Source: Rhizobium sp. 16-488-2b (GTDB taxonomy: Bacteria; Pseudomonadota; Alphaproteobacteria; Rhizobiales; Rhizobiaceae). Taken from it: 64,000 nt of DNA. The translations under genes and the position numbers were made by a program. Under the pieces are notes generated by a model. The model searched no databases. It had not been told where the DNA came from and saw only the letters and a list, made by a program, of their open reading frames with translations. The stretch lies in the NCBI RefSeq assembly GCF_017741815.1, contig NZ_JAGHMF010000012.1, positions 62,001-126,000 of the forward strand. Direction: 5' to 3'. Every line of letters begins with the position of its first letter. The stretch's first letter is position 1. Shown here in pieces: positions 7,935-17,933 of this stretch.

Positions 7935-9209
7935 TTACGCGTGCTTTTCGAGCCAGGCCGAGATCACGCCTTCCAGCGCCTCGACCAGGGCTTCATCTTC
8001 CAGTTCCTCGACGATCTCGGCAACGAAGGCGTTGACCAGCATGGCGCGCGCCTTGTTCTCCGGGATGCCACGGGCCATCAGATAATAGAGATGGTTGTGG
8101 TCGATATCGGCAACGGTGGCGCCATGGCCGCACTGCACGTCGTCGGCGAAGATCTCGAGTTCCGGCTTCACCGAGAATTCGGCGTCGTCGGACATGAGCA
8201 GCGTGTTGCACGCCATCTTCGCATCGGTCTTCTGCGCATCGGGCGCCACCCGGATCATGCCCTGGAACACGCCTTTGGCGCGGTCGAAGACGACGTTGCG
8301 GATGATTTCGGTCGAACCCGTATGCGGCACGTTGTGGCCGAGCACCATGGTCACGTCGGTATGCGTCTCGGCACCGAGCAGGTTGATCCCGCGCAGCGTC
8401 AGATCGGCACCCTCGCCCGTCACCTTGATGTGCAGTTCCTGGCGCACCAGTTGGCCGCCGGCGTTGATGACGAACAGCTTGAGCTTGGCGTTTGCGCCGA
8501 GATCGATGCGGATCTGGCCGAGATGCGTGTCGTCGGCGCCCTGCTGCTGCACGATGATCCAGGTCACTTCGCTGCCTTCACCGACTGTGACGTCGCTGAC
8601 ATGCGAGACCAGTGCCGCATCCGATGCCACCGACAGGTGACGTTCGATCACGGTCGCCTTGACGGCCGAGCCGATGCTGACGGGAAGGCGCGTATGCGTC
8701 TGACCGCCGGCATGCACGAACTGGATTTCCAGCGGCTCTTCAAGCACGGTCTCGGCGGGCACGTCGATCACGTAGCCGTCGCGCACGAAGCTGCCGTTGA
8801 TCCGGCCGACCGCGTCGTCCTTGTCGAGCGCACCGAGGCCATTGGCAGCCGAACCGTTCGACAGCTGCTCTGCATAGCTCGAGAGCACGAGATCGCCGGC
8901 GCGCGCCTTGTGATCAGGACGTCCCTGGATCACTGGCAGCACGGCCGAACCCTCGACCAGCGGATCGCGGGCGTCGGAGCCGGCGTCGCCAGCCTGCGCC
9001 GGTACGGCGCGCAGCAGCGTCTTCAGGTCCGTGTAGTGCCAGGCCTCGACGCGGCGCGTCGGCAGGCCCGATGTCTTCAGGTCGTCGAGCAGCCGGTCGC
9101 GAATGGCGATCACGGCGCCGTCGCCCGGCAGTTCGCCGATCTGGTTGTTGAACGCCTCGATCAGCGCCGCTTCCGCGGCGGTCAGGCGGGTCGTCGTCTG
9201 CATGTTCAT
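7935..9209 (-). CDS. sufD: Fe-S cluster assembly protein SufD
   Basis: A 424-residue component of the SufBC2D scaffold. The N-terminal helical part contains RRVEAWHYTDLKTLLR, a SufD hallmark. The beta-helix core leads to HTGSTEIIRNVVFDRAKGVFQGMIRV, and the conserved C-terminal block holds DVQCGHGATVAD with its Cys-Gly-His and ARGIPENKARAMLV. Length is normal. It starts 24 bases after sufC. ATG at 9209 has AAAGGA upstream; a second ATG two codons on is possible. Confidence 0.95.
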   Translation of the reverse strand: MNMQTTTRLTAAEAALIEAFNNQIGELPGDGAVIAIRDRLLDDLKTSGLPTRRVEAWHYTDLKTLLRAVPAQAGDAGSDARDPLVEGSAVLPVIQGRPDHKARAGDLVLSSYAEQLSNGSAANGLGALDKDDAVGRINGSFVRDGYVIDVPAETVLEEPLEIQFVHAGGQTHTRLPVSIGSAVKATVIERHLSVASDAALVSHVSDVTVGEGSEVTWIIVQQQGADDTHLGQIRIDLGANAKLKLFVINAGGQLVRQELHIKVTGEGADLTLRGINLLGAETHTDVTMVLGHNVPHTGSTEIIRNVVFDRAKGVFQGMIRVAPDAQKTDAKMACNTLLMSDDAEFSVKPELEIFADDVQCGHGATVADIDHNHLYYLMARGIPENKARAMLVNAFVAEIVEELEDEALVEALEGVISAWLEKHA

Positions 9210-9233
9210 GCGACCAGTTCCTTTCCGCCTAGA

Positions 9234-9989
9234 TCAGGCCGCCGCTCCGATGATGTCGGCATAACCGTTGGCTTCCAGATCATGCGCCAGCGTCTTGTCG
9301 CCGCTCTTGATGATCTGGCCCTTGTAGAGAACGTGAACGGTATCCGGCACGATGTAGTCGAGCAGGCGCTGGTAGTGGGTGATGACGATGGTGGCGCGAT
9401 CGGGAGAGCGCAGCGCGTTGACGCCATCAGCGACGATCTTCAGCGCGTCGATGTCGAGGCCGCTGTCGGTTTCGTCGAGGATGCAAAGCTGCGGCTCCAA
9501 GAGCGCCATCTGCAGGATCTCGGCGCGCTTCTTCTCGCCGCCGGAGAAGCCGACGTTGAGAGGACGCTTCAGCATATCGGTGTTGATCTGCAGCTTTGCG
9601 GCCGCATCCTTCACGAGGCGCATGAAATCAGGCGTCTTCAGCTCTTCCTCGCCACGCGCCTTGCGCTGCTCGTTCATCGCGACCTTCAGGAACTGCATGG
9701 TGGCGACGCCGGGGATCTCGACCGGATACTGGAACGCCAGGAAGATGCCCTTGGAGGCGCGCTCTGCCGGATCGAGTTCGAGAATGCTCTCGCCGTTATA
9801 GAGAATCTCGCCCTCGGTGACTTCGTAATCGTCGCGGCCGGACAGGATGTAGGACAGCGTCGACTTGCCGGAGCCGTTCGGCCCCATGATCGCAGCCACT
9901 TCGCCGGCCTTCACGGTGAGGTTCAGCCCCTTGATGATCTCGGTGCCGTCTTCGGCGATGCGGGCGTGCAGGTTCTTGATTTCAAGCAT
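9234..9989 (-). CDS. sufC: SufC ATPase
   Basis: A 251-residue ABC-type ATPase that binds SufB and SufD and drives conformational change of the scaffold during cluster assembly. Walker A is GPNGSGKST, the signature is FSGGEKKRAEI, and Walker B is LCILDETDSGLD, in the form typical of SufC. The ATG at 9989 has AGGAAG 6 bases upstream, while an ATG 18 bases earlier lacks a site. Lies between sufD and the GIY-YIG gene. Confidence 0.96.
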   Translation of the reverse strand: MLEIKNLHARIAEDGTEIIKGLNLTVKAGEVAAIMGPNGSGKSTLSYILSGRDDYEVTEGEILYNGESILELDPAERASKGIFLAFQYPVEIPGVATMQFLKVAMNEQRKARGEEELKTPDFMRLVKDAAAKLQINTDMLKRPLNVGFSGGEKKRAEILQMALLEPQLCILDETDSGLDIDALKIVADGVNALRSPDRATIVITHYQRLLDYIVPDTVHVLYKGQIIKSGDKTLAHDLEANGYADIIGAAA

Positions 9990-10034
9990 TGTGTTCTTCC
10001 TGTTCATGCAGCGGTTTCAAGGACCGCCGGGCAC

Positions 10035-10376
10035 TCAATTGTAATCCGACCACTGTTCCGTTTGCGGATGAGGCCGATAGGCATTCTCGATGTCATCGAT
10101 CCGCTCGTAGAGGTCGGCCCAGGTCGGGTTCAAGCTCTCTACCAGCTTGACTTTCCATTCACGCAGATACCGTTTCAAGGACTTCTCCCGCTGTATCGCC
10201 AACACGATGTTCGGATGGCGCTCAAACCAGACAAGATTCTTCGCTCGATACTTCCGCGTAAACCCTTCATGCACTTCGTTGCGGTGCTCCCAGCTGCGAT
10301 CATGCAGATCACTGGTGACACCGGTGTAGATCACCCCGCGCGGCTTATCGGACATCATGTAGACAAAGCCACTCAT
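10035..10376 (-). CDS. GIY-YIG domain protein inside the suf cluster
   Basis: A 113-residue single-domain GIY-YIG nuclease-like protein of the small YhbQ/UPF0213 type. Visible are VYMMSDKPRGVIYTGVTSDL (motif variant GVIY...YTG), the catalytic-type Arg in DRSWEHR, the conserved KYRAKNLVWFE segment and a glutamate in AIQREKSLKRYLREWK. It has no extra DNA-binding domain. It sits 45 bases before sufC and directly after a palindromic repeat array, breaking the normal sufB-sufC adjacency. The cellular role of this small subfamily is unclear; a link to repair or to the repeats is only a guess. Confidence 0.85.
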   Translation of the reverse strand: MSGFVYMMSDKPRGVIYTGVTSDLHDRSWEHRNEVHEGFTRKYRAKNLVWFERHPNIVLAIQREKSLKRYLREWKVKLVESLNPTWADLYERIDDIENAYRPHPQTEQWSDYN

Positions 10377-10410
10377 CCTTACGCCCCTTGCGGTCGGTCT
10401 CGTTTTTCTC

Positions 10411-10806
10411 CGTCATCCTCGGGCTTGTCCCGAGGATCTAAGCACGTCTCCAATCGCCGCAACGGTCACGGACAAATCCACTACCGTCGAATTCCCGGTT
10501 GGTGGCAGCAGATCCTCGGGACAAGCCCGAGGATGACGCCGAGTGTGATGCGACCTCGCCGTCACACAAACCGTCAGACTGGAGACGCCATTACAGCAAG
10601 GCTACATCCGCCAACGCCAGCCATCGTCACCCGTCACCAACCTTCACCACCGTCATCCTCGGGCTTGTCCCGAGGATCTAAGCACGTCTCCACTTGTCGC
10701 AACGGTCATGGACAAGACCACCACCGTCGAATTCCTAGCCGGCCGCAGCAGATCCTCGGGACAAGCCCGAGGATGACGCCGCGCGTGAGGCGAGTTCGCC
10801 GTCACA
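10411..10806. repeat. Tandem 240-bp palindromic repeat array between sufB and the GIY-YIG gene
   Basis: Units start at 10411 and 10651, again exactly 240 bp apart, with the inward partner hairpins near 10510-10537 and 10750-10777. The interiors match those at 7424-7925 closely (CGCAACGGTCACGGACAAAT and CGCAACGGTCATGGACAAGA). The array occupies nearly all of the 447-base gap between sufB and the GIY-YIG gene. No gene is seen in it. Confidence 0.9.
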
Positions 10807-10823
10807 CAGTGCCGGCAACCACA

Positions 10824-12293
<1,470 letters not shown>

Positions 12294-12340
12294 ATCGTTC
12301 TCCAATCTCGCCGGAGAAAAGGTCCGGCAGCTTGTCGTTC

Positions 12341-12457
12341 GGGCAATTTTTGTTGCCCCTTATGTAAGTGGCCAAAGGGGACTTTTCAGCCCGAATGGCA
12401 AGTGGAAATTTGCGTTTTCGCAAATTTATCAGGCGGTCGTGACGCTTTATCAGGCAA
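12341..12457 (-). promoter_or_regulatory. sufB leader with hairpins and paired GCCTGATAAA repeats
   Basis: Between the nifS-like stop and sufB are three unusual elements. On the minus strand GCCTGATAAA occurs twice with a 21-bp period (plus-strand 12425-12434 and 12446-12455), two helical turns apart. AAATTTGCG-aaaa-CGCAAATTT is a perfect 9-bp hairpin (12406-12427). GGGCAA/TTGCCC flank an A-rich loop (12341-12358). These could be an operator, an attenuator or an internal promoter region for sufB. Iron-dependent control of suf genes (RirA, Irr) is known in rhizobia, but I cannot match these to a consensus. Confidence 0.4.
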
Positions 12458-13624
12458 TCACGCCGCCTCGCCCGCCGGCTTGCGCCGCGCGGCTATCTTC
12501 GTGAATGTCGCGACGGCCTTGGCGATATCCTCGTCCGTCGTGGAAAAACCGAGCGACATCCTGAGAGCGCCGAGCTTGGGATCACGCCCCATCGCCACCA
12601 GAACGTGGCTCTCGCCGACCTTGCCGGACGAGCAGGCAGCGCCCGCAGACAGCGCCACACCTTCGAGATCGAAGGCGATCTGCCCGGTCTCGGCCTTCAG
12701 CCCCGGCAGGGTGAAGAAGGTGGTGTTGGAAACACGTTGTTGATCCGCGCCGTAGATGACGACATCGGGTGCCGCCTTCAGCATTCCGCCTTCCAGCTGC
12801 TCGCGCAGAGCGGAGATGCGGGCATTGCGCTCGTCAAACTCCCGCACAGCCACCTCGGCAGCCGCACCGAAGCCGATGAAAGCAAGCGAATTCTCGGTCC
12901 CCGAGCGGTGACCCTTTTCCTGCCCGCCGCCGTGGATGAGCGCCCGCGGCATCAGCACTTCGCCGCGCGACACCAGCGCACCGGCGCCCTTAGGGCCGCC
13001 GATCTTGTGCGAGGAGATAATGATGAAATCAGCGCCGAGCGCATTGATATCAAGCGCGATCCGCCCTGCCGCCTGCACGGCATCGACCACGAGCAGGCCG
13101 CCATGCGCTTGCACGATCTTGGCAACTTCGGCGACCGGCTGCACCACACCCGTCTCGTTATTGACGAGCATGACGGCGACCATCGGCAGGCCGGTCGATT
13201 TGTCGTGGCAGGCCAGAAGGCTCTGCAGGTGATCGAGATCGACGACACCGTCAGCGGTCACCGCGATCTCGCTCGTGCGGTCTTTTCCGAAGCGTCCGCC
13301 TTCGCGGATCGCCGGATGCTCGATCGCCGAATGATAGAGATGGCCGATCGCCATCGGCGTGCGACCCATGCGGAAGTCCGGCGTCAGCACCATGTTGGCA
13401 GCCTCGGTGGCGCCGCTGGTAAAGACGACATGGGCGGGATCGGCGCCGACCAAGGCCGCCACCTGACGGCGGGCGCCTTCGATCGCGGCGCGCACCGCGC
13501 GTCCCTCGCCATGGACCGAACTCGGATTGCCGAACATATCCAGCGCCCGCAGAACCGCGTCGCGCGCTGCAGGATGCAGCGGTGCCGTCGCGTTCCAATC
13601 GAGATAGAGCCGGGCCGGCGCCAT
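12458..13624 (-). CDS. NifS/IscS-like cysteine desulfurase (group I)
   Basis: A second PLP-dependent cysteine desulfurase, 388 residues. The N-terminal RLYLDWNATAPLHP, the FTSGATEAANMVL loop, the PLP lysine in SSHKIGGPKGAGAL near residue 205 and the catalytic cysteine in SAGAACSSGKV near residue 331 mark group I (IscS/NifS), distinct from the SufS at 6155-7393. The ATG is at 13624; upstream in-frame sequence is intergenic. As first gene of the suf run it may feed SufB directly or serve tRNA thiolation (ttcA is at 48.7 kb). Confidence 0.93.
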   Translation of the reverse strand: MAPARLYLDWNATAPLHPAARDAVLRALDMFGNPSSVHGEGRAVRAAIEGARRQVAALVGADPAHVVFTSGATEAANMVLTPDFRMGRTPMAIGHLYHSAIEHPAIREGGRFGKDRTSEIAVTADGVVDLDHLQSLLACHDKSTGLPMVAVMLVNNETGVVQPVAEVAKIVQAHGGLLVVDAVQAAGRIALDINALGADFIIISSHKIGGPKGAGALVSRGEVLMPRALIHGGGQEKGHRSGTENSLAFIGFGAAAEVAVREFDERNARISALREQLEGGMLKAAPDVVIYGADQQRVSNTTFFTLPGLKAETGQIAFDLEGVALSAGAACSSGKVGESHVLVAMGRDPKLGALRMSLGFSTTDEDIAKAVATFTKIAARRKPAGEAA

Positions 13625-13675
13625 GATCTTTTCGTCCTGCACTTGGTTCTTGCGCGGCAAGCCGGTGCATTTTCC

Positions 13676-13704
13676 TTGAAAAGTCAGCCGGGCTTGCCTT
13701 ATGA
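13676..13704 (+). promoter_or_regulatory. Candidate promoter of the alpha/beta hydrolase gene
   Basis: TTGAAA (13676-13681) and TTATGA (13699-13704) are 17 bp apart, a good sigma-70-like arrangement pointing to the hydrolase gene at 13829. It is based on sequence only. Confidence 0.35.
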
Positions 13705-13746
13705 CACATCCAACACTGCGTGGATTGCCATGCAAGTTTCGAATTG

Positions 13747-13766
13747 TTCTAAACTGCGTTTTAGAA
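13747..13766. promoter_or_regulatory. Inverted repeat TTCTAAA-N6-TTTAGAA in the suf/hydrolase divergent region
   Basis: A perfect 7-bp inverted repeat lies between the divergent nifS-like (13624) and hydrolase (13829) genes. Its arms equal the half-sites of the rhizobial Irr-binding iron control element as I recall it, but in the opposite order, so it may be another regulator's site. Confidence 0.4.
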
Positions 13767-13828
13767 AAGCTGACAACGTCCGTCAAGTCTGCGCAGCGCG
13801 AACGCGAGAAATAAAAGCCGGAGTACCG

Positions 13829-14506
13829 ATGCCCGAAGTCATTTTCAACGGCCCCGCAGGCCGCCTTGAAGGCCGCTACCAGCCCTCCAAGGAAAAGAGC
13901 GCGCCGATTGCCCTCATCCTGCACCCGCACCCGCAGTTCGGCGGCACGATGAACAACCAGATCGTCTACCAGCTCTTCTACATGTTCCAGAAGCGCGGGT
14001 TCACGACGTTGCGCTTCAACTTCCGAGGTATCGGCCGCAGCCAGGGCGAATTCGACCATGGCGCCGGCGAACTCTCGGACGCGGCCTCCGCGCTCGACTG
14101 GGTGCAGAGCCTGCATCCTGATTCGAAGACCTGTTGGGTCGCCGGCTATTCCTTCGGCTCGTGGATCGGCATGCAGCTTCTGATGCGCCGCCCGGAGATC
14201 GAAGGCTTCATGTCGATCGCGCCGCAGCCGAATACTTACGACTTCTCCTTCCTCGCCCCCTGCCCGTCCTCCGGCCTGATCATCAACGGCGACGCCGACA
14301 AGGTGGCACCGGAGAAGGACGTCAATGGCCTCGTCGAGAAGCTGAAGACCCAGAAGGGTATCCTCATCACCCACCGCACGGTGCCGGGCGCCAACCACTT
14401 CTTCAACGGCCAGGTCGAAACGCTGATGGGCGAATGCGAGGACTACCTCGACCGCCGCCTCAACGGCGAACTGGTGCCGGAACCCGCCGCCAAGCGCATC
14501 CGCTAA
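13829..14506 (+). CDS. Alpha/beta hydrolase family protein
   Basis: A 225-residue compact alpha/beta hydrolase. The oxyanion region LHPHPQFGGTMNN, the strand-turn RFNFRGIGRSQGEFDHG, the nucleophile elbow GYSFGSWIG (Ser), the aspartate in INGDADKVAP and the histidine in VPGANHFF form a plausible Ser-Asp-His triad. Members are cytosolic esterases of unknown substrate, widely conserved in alphaproteobacteria. ATG 13829 has GGAG 5 bases upstream. A long in-frame extension upstream overlaps the nifS-like gene and is spurious. Confidence 0.9.
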   Translation: MPEVIFNGPAGRLEGRYQPSKEKSAPIALILHPHPQFGGTMNNQIVYQLFYMFQKRGFTTLRFNFRGIGRSQGEFDHGAGELSDAASALDWVQSLHPDSKTCWVAGYSFGSWIGMQLLMRRPEIEGFMSIAPQPNTYDFSFLAPCPSSGLIINGDADKVAPEKDVNGLVEKLKTQKGILITHRTVPGANHFFNGQVETLMGECEDYLDRRLNGELVPEPAAKRIR

Positions 14507-14508
14507 CG

Positions 14509-14601
14509 ATGCGGATCGTTGTCGATACGAATGTGCTCGTCAGCGCTTGTATCGGCAACGGCCATAGCCTCAGCGTCGTTTTCGAAGAGCGAAATTCATG
14601 A
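14509..14601 (+). pseudogene. Truncated PIN-domain toxin remnant
   Basis: A 30-codon frame starting MRIVVDTNVLVSACIGNG, which matches the first strand and catalytic aspartate of PIN-domain (VapC-like, COG1569) ribonuclease toxins, then diverges and stops. A normal PIN protein is about 130 residues, so the acidic active-site residues further on are missing. It begins two bases after the hydrolase stop, and its stop overlaps the next start (ATGA), so it is still translatable but cannot be a working nuclease. Confidence 0.6.
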
Positions 14602-14819
14602 CGATGCTGAGTTTTCCGGTTTCCAAGGACGTCGAGAAGAAAGTCGCCGACATCGCGGCCGAGAGCGGCAGAACCGTCGAGGATCTGCTGAGCGACATGA
14701 CCGCGCGGATGGTGCGGGACTTCGAAGCCCGCCAGACGTTCGAAGCGATGTCGGAACGCGGACGCGGTGAAGTCGACCAGGCGCTGGACTTGCTGCGCAA
14801 GCCCGACGCCAACGGCTGA
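14598..14819 (+). CDS. Small antitoxin-like protein
   Basis: A 73-residue protein: LSFPVSKDVEKKVADIAAESGRTVEDLLSD resembles the strand-helix-helix start of ribbon-helix-helix antitoxins, followed by a charged helix (RMVRDFEARQTFEAMSERGR). Its start overlaps the truncated PIN frame by four bases, suggesting it was the antitoxin half of a toxin-antitoxin pair. With the toxin broken it may be an orphan or protect against related toxins. It ends one base before the convergent GNAT gene. Confidence 0.6.
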   Translation: MTMLSFPVSKDVEKKVADIAAESGRTVEDLLSDMTARMVRDFEARQTFEAMSERGRGEVDQALDLLRKPDANG

Positions 14820-14820
14820 C

Positions 14821-15348
14821 CTAGGCTTGGCGCATCTCGGCGGTCAACTCGAACGTCGGGCACGACATGTTATCGATGATCATCGGCATGCGGTCCCGCA
14901 TGCCGATTTTCGTTAGAACGCGCTGCGACGCGACATTGTCGGGATGCGTGAATGCGATGAACTGGTCAGCGAATCTCTTGTCGAAAAACCAGTCCGCCAA
15001 CCCCTTCCCCAATTCCGTCGCGTAGCCCTTGCCCCACTCCTCGTGGCGAAGCGAATAGCCGAGTTCGAATTCGCCGCGATCTCCGCCATAGCGGGAAAAG
15101 CCGGCGCGGCCGATGAAGCGGCCGTCGCCGAGGCTGGTCACCTTGTATTTGGTCACCCCATCGCGGGCCTGCTCCGCAAAGAAGCTCATGAAGCGCTCTT
15201 GTACCTTGGCAGCGTTCCAAGGAGCGGCACCCGAGAGATAGCGGGTGGTCTCGATCGTCGAATGCAGCAGTTGCAGCAGATGGACATCATATTGCCCCCA
15301 CATGGACAAGACGAGTCGTGGCGTCTTCAGGATAACATCATCGGTCAT
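14821..15348 (-). CDS. GNAT family N-acetyltransferase (RimJ/RimL type)
   Basis: A 175-residue acetyltransferase of the RimJ/RimL-like GNAT group. It opens [12 protein letters not shown], the group's usual first strand. The acetyl-CoA site is [19 protein letters not shown], followed by [16 protein letters not shown]. The ATG at 15348 overlaps the anmK stop by four bases (ATGA), so the two are translationally coupled. The substrate is unknown. Confidence 0.9.
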   Translation of the reverse strand: MTDDVILKTPRLVLSMWGQYDVHLLQLLHSTIETTRYLSGAAPWNAAKVQERFMSFFAEQARDGVTKYKVTSLGDGRFIGRAGFSRYGGDRGEFELGYSLRHEEWGKGYATELGKGLADWFFDKRFADQFIAFTHPDNVASQRVLTKIGMRDRMPMIIDNMSCPTFELTAEMRQA

Positions 15349-16469
15349 GGCTTCCTCGCAATCACACCGCCGGTCACCGCCGCCGAAACGCCGGTTGTCC
15401 CTGGAAACGTCAGTGGCAGTCCGTTGACGGAGCGCACCGCCAGATAAGCCCAGGCCTCCGCCTCCATGGCGCCGCCGTCGAAGCCCGCCATCTCCGCCGA
15501 GACGACCCGGGCACCCTTTGCCGCGGCCAAGTCGGCGAACTCGGCCATGATCACGGGATTGAGCCGCCCGCCGCCGCAGACGACATAGGTCTTGGGCGGT
15601 TGCGGCAGGTGACCGGCGAGCTTGACGATCGAGGCGGCGGTCACATGCGCCAGCGTCCTTGCGCCGTCCTCCAGCGACACCTCGCCCTTCTCCGGCGGCT
15701 GGAAATCGCCGCGATCGAGCGAGCGCCTGATATTGCCGAAAAAGAACGGGCTCGACAGATAGCGGCGCGCCAGATCCGGCACCACCGCCCCGCGGCTGGC
15801 CGTCTCGCCGTTGCGGTCGTAGGCCCGGCCGGTATGCGCCTCGACCCACTGGTCGATCAGCATGTTTCCCGGCCCGCTGTCGAAGGCCGAGAGCACGCCG
15901 TCGGCGCCGACATAGGTGAGGTTGGAAATACCGCCGATATTGACGAAGACAACGGGCGCCGCGAAACCATCAGGCAAGTTGGCCGAGAGGGCCGCGTGAT
16001 AAACAGGAATCAGCGGCGCGCCCTGCCCGCCATGCACCATGTCGTTGGCGCGCATGTCGTAGACGACATCGATGCCGGTCTCGGACGCGAGCAGCGGGCC
16101 GTCGCCGATCTGCACGGTGACACCGGCGTCCGGCCGATGCAGCACGGTCTGCCCGTGAAAGCCGATGAGGTCGATATCATCAGGCTTGAGATTATGGCGC
16201 GCCAGGAAGGATTTGATCACGGCGGCATGGCAAAGCGTCAGCACGCGTTCGGCGTCGGCAAGATCGCCCGGCCTGTCACCGCGCTCGACCACCGCCTTGG
16301 CCGTCTGCAATGCCAGCTTCCAGCGGCTACGCAGATCGTCGTCATAGGGCACGTAGAGGCTCGGGCCAAGGCGGATGATGTTTTCGCCGTCGGTCTCAAG
16401 CAGCGCCGCGTCGATCCCGTCCATCGAGGTGCCGCTCATCAGGCCGATCGCTGTCAGGATTTTCCCCAT
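15345..16469 (-). CDS. anmK: Anhydro-N-acetylmuramic acid kinase
   Basis: A 374-residue sugar kinase that phosphorylates and opens 1,6-anhydroMurNAc during peptidoglycan recycling. The N-terminal [18 protein letters not shown] is the family signature. [54 protein letters not shown] and [10 protein letters not shown] follow in order. Start ATG 16469 (GAGG 4 bases upstream). It is divergent from tyrS, sharing a 130-base promoter region. Confidence 0.95.
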   Translation of the reverse strand: MGKILTAIGLMSGTSMDGIDAALLETDGENIIRLGPSLYVPYDDDLRSRWKLALQTAKAVVERGDRPGDLADAERVLTLCHAAVIKSFLARHNLKPDDIDLIGFHGQTVLHRPDAGVTVQIGDGPLLASETGIDVVYDMRANDMVHGGQGAPLIPVYHAALSANLPDGFAAPVVFVNIGGISNLTYVGADGVLSAFDSGPGNMLIDQWVEAHTGRAYDRNGETASRGAVVPDLARRYLSSPFFFGNIRRSLDRGDFQPPEKGEVSLEDGARTLAHVTAASIVKLAGHLPQPPKTYVVCGGGRLNPVIMAEFADLAAAKGARVVSAEMAGFDGGAMEAEAWAYLAVRSVNGLPLTFPGTTGVSAAVTGGVIARKP

Positions 16470-16599
16470 TGTCCCTCGATAATCTACAAATAAACGAGCC
16501 AATCAACCAAATGGTGACTGTGCGAGAAAACAGTGCTAAACGCGCCGCGTTGCTTCAACAATAGCCAATCCGAAAATCCTGATCCGAAAGCAAAAGGTC

Positions 16600-17856
16600 A
16601 TGACCGAGTTCAAATCCGATTTCCTCCGCACGCTGAAAGAGCGTGGCTTCATTCATCAGATCTCCGATGAATCCGGCCTCGACGCCCTGCTCGCCAAGGA
16701 AACCGTGACCGCATATATCGGCTATGACCCGACCGCATCGAGCCTGCATGTCGGCCACCTCACCCAGATCATGATGCTGCACTGGTTCCAGCAGACGGGC
16801 CATCGCCCGATCTCGCTGATGGGCGGCGGCACCGGCATGGTCGGCGACCCCTCCTTCAAGGACGAGGCCCGCAAGCTGATGACGGTCGACACGATCGAGG
16901 AGAACATCGCCTCGATCAAGAGCTGCTTTGCCAACTACCTCGACTACGACAAGACGGGCAATCCGGCGCTGATGATCAACAACGCCGAGTGGCTGCGCTC
17001 GCTGAACTATCTCGAATTCCTGCGCGATGTCGGCCGCCATTTCTCGGTCAACCGCATGCTCTCCTTCGACAGCGTCAAGACGCGTCTCGACCGCGAGCAC
17101 TCGCTGTCCTTCCTCGAATTCAACTACATGATCCTGCAGGCCTACGACTTCGTCGAGCTCGCCAAGCGCTACGATTGCCGGCTGCAGATGGGCGGCTCCG
17201 ATCAGTGGGGCAACATCATCAACGGCATCGACCTTGGTCACCGCATGGGGACCGAGCAGCTCTACGCGCTGACCTCGCCGCTCTTGACCACCTCGTCCGG
17301 CGCCAAGATGGGCAAGTCCGCTTCCGGCGCGGTGTGGCTCAACGCCGACCTGCTGCCGGTCTATGACTTCTGGCAATACTGGCGCAACACCGAAGACGCC
17401 GACGTTCCACGCTTCCTGAAGCTGTTCACCACGCTGCCAATGGACGAGATCGCGCGTCTCTCCGCGCTTGCCGGCTCGGAGCTCAACGAGGTCAAGAAGA
17501 TCCTGGCGACCGAGGTCACCACGATCCTGCACGGCCGCACTGCTGCCGAACAGGCAGCCGAGACCGCCCGCAAGACCTTCGAGGAAGGCGCGCTTTCCGA
17601 CAACCTCCCCTCGATCGACGTGCCCGCGGCCGAACTCGACGCCGGCATCGGCCTCCTCGCCCTCATCGTCCGCGCCGGCCTCGCCACCTCCAACGGCGAA
17701 GCCCGCCGCCACGTCCAGGGTGGCGCGGTGCGCATCAACGACCAGGCCGTCAGCGACGAACGCAAGCTCATCGGCGGCGGTGAAGTGACCGCCGACGGCG
17801 TGATCAAGCTGTCGCTCGGCAAGAAGAAACACATCCTGATCCGCCCGGCTGCGTAA
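16600..17856 (+). CDS. tyrS: Tyrosyl-tRNA synthetase
   Basis: A 418-residue class I aminoacyl-tRNA synthetase that charges tRNA-Tyr. The HIGH motif appears as HVGH near residue 50, the tyrosine-binding segments are YMILQAYDF and GGSDQWGNI, and the KMSKS loop is KMGKS near residue 236. A C-terminal S4 domain ([17 protein letters not shown]) is present. ATG 16600 has AAAAGG just upstream. It is monocistronic, followed by a strong terminator. Confidence 0.97.
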   Translation: MTEFKSDFLRTLKERGFIHQISDESGLDALLAKETVTAYIGYDPTASSLHVGHLTQIMMLHWFQQTGHRPISLMGGGTGMVGDPSFKDEARKLMTVDTIEENIASIKSCFANYLDYDKTGNPALMINNAEWLRSLNYLEFLRDVGRHFSVNRMLSFDSVKTRLDREHSLSFLEFNYMILQAYDFVELAKRYDCRLQMGGSDQWGNIINGIDLGHRMGTEQLYALTSPLLTTSSGAKMGKSASGAVWLNADLLPVYDFWQYWRNTEDADVPRFLKLFTTLPMDEIARLSALAGSELNEVKKILATEVTTILHGRTAAEQAAETARKTFEEGALSDNLPSIDVPAAELDAGIGLLALIVRAGLATSNGEARRHVQGGAVRINDQAVSDERKLIGGGEVTADGVIKLSLGKKKHILIRPAA

Positions 17857-17881
17857 GGGCGGTAGGTTCAGAAATTTACAG

Positions 17882-17910
17882 AGGCCGGCGTGGAAACGTC
17901 GGCCTTTTTG
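17882..17910 (+). terminator. Rho-independent terminator of tyrS
   Basis: AGGCCG and CGGCCT arms around a 12-base loop followed by TTTTTG, 25 bases after the tyrS stop. Confidence 0.85.
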
Positions 17911-17933
17911 CTGTGCAGGGTGGCGGCTAGGTC

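Noticed and set aside
10035..10376. Homing endonuclease of a group I intron
   Set aside because: The protein has only the core GIY-YIG domain with no DNA-binding extension, and no intron RNA core is visible around it.
13747..13766. Canonical Irr box
   Set aside because: Half-sites are in reversed order relative to the recalled consensus, so I kept only the neutral description of an inverted repeat.
12605..13828. Long N-terminal extension of the alpha/beta hydrolase
   Set aside because: The extension is antisense to the nifS-like gene; the ATG at 13829 has its own GGAG and gives the normal family length.
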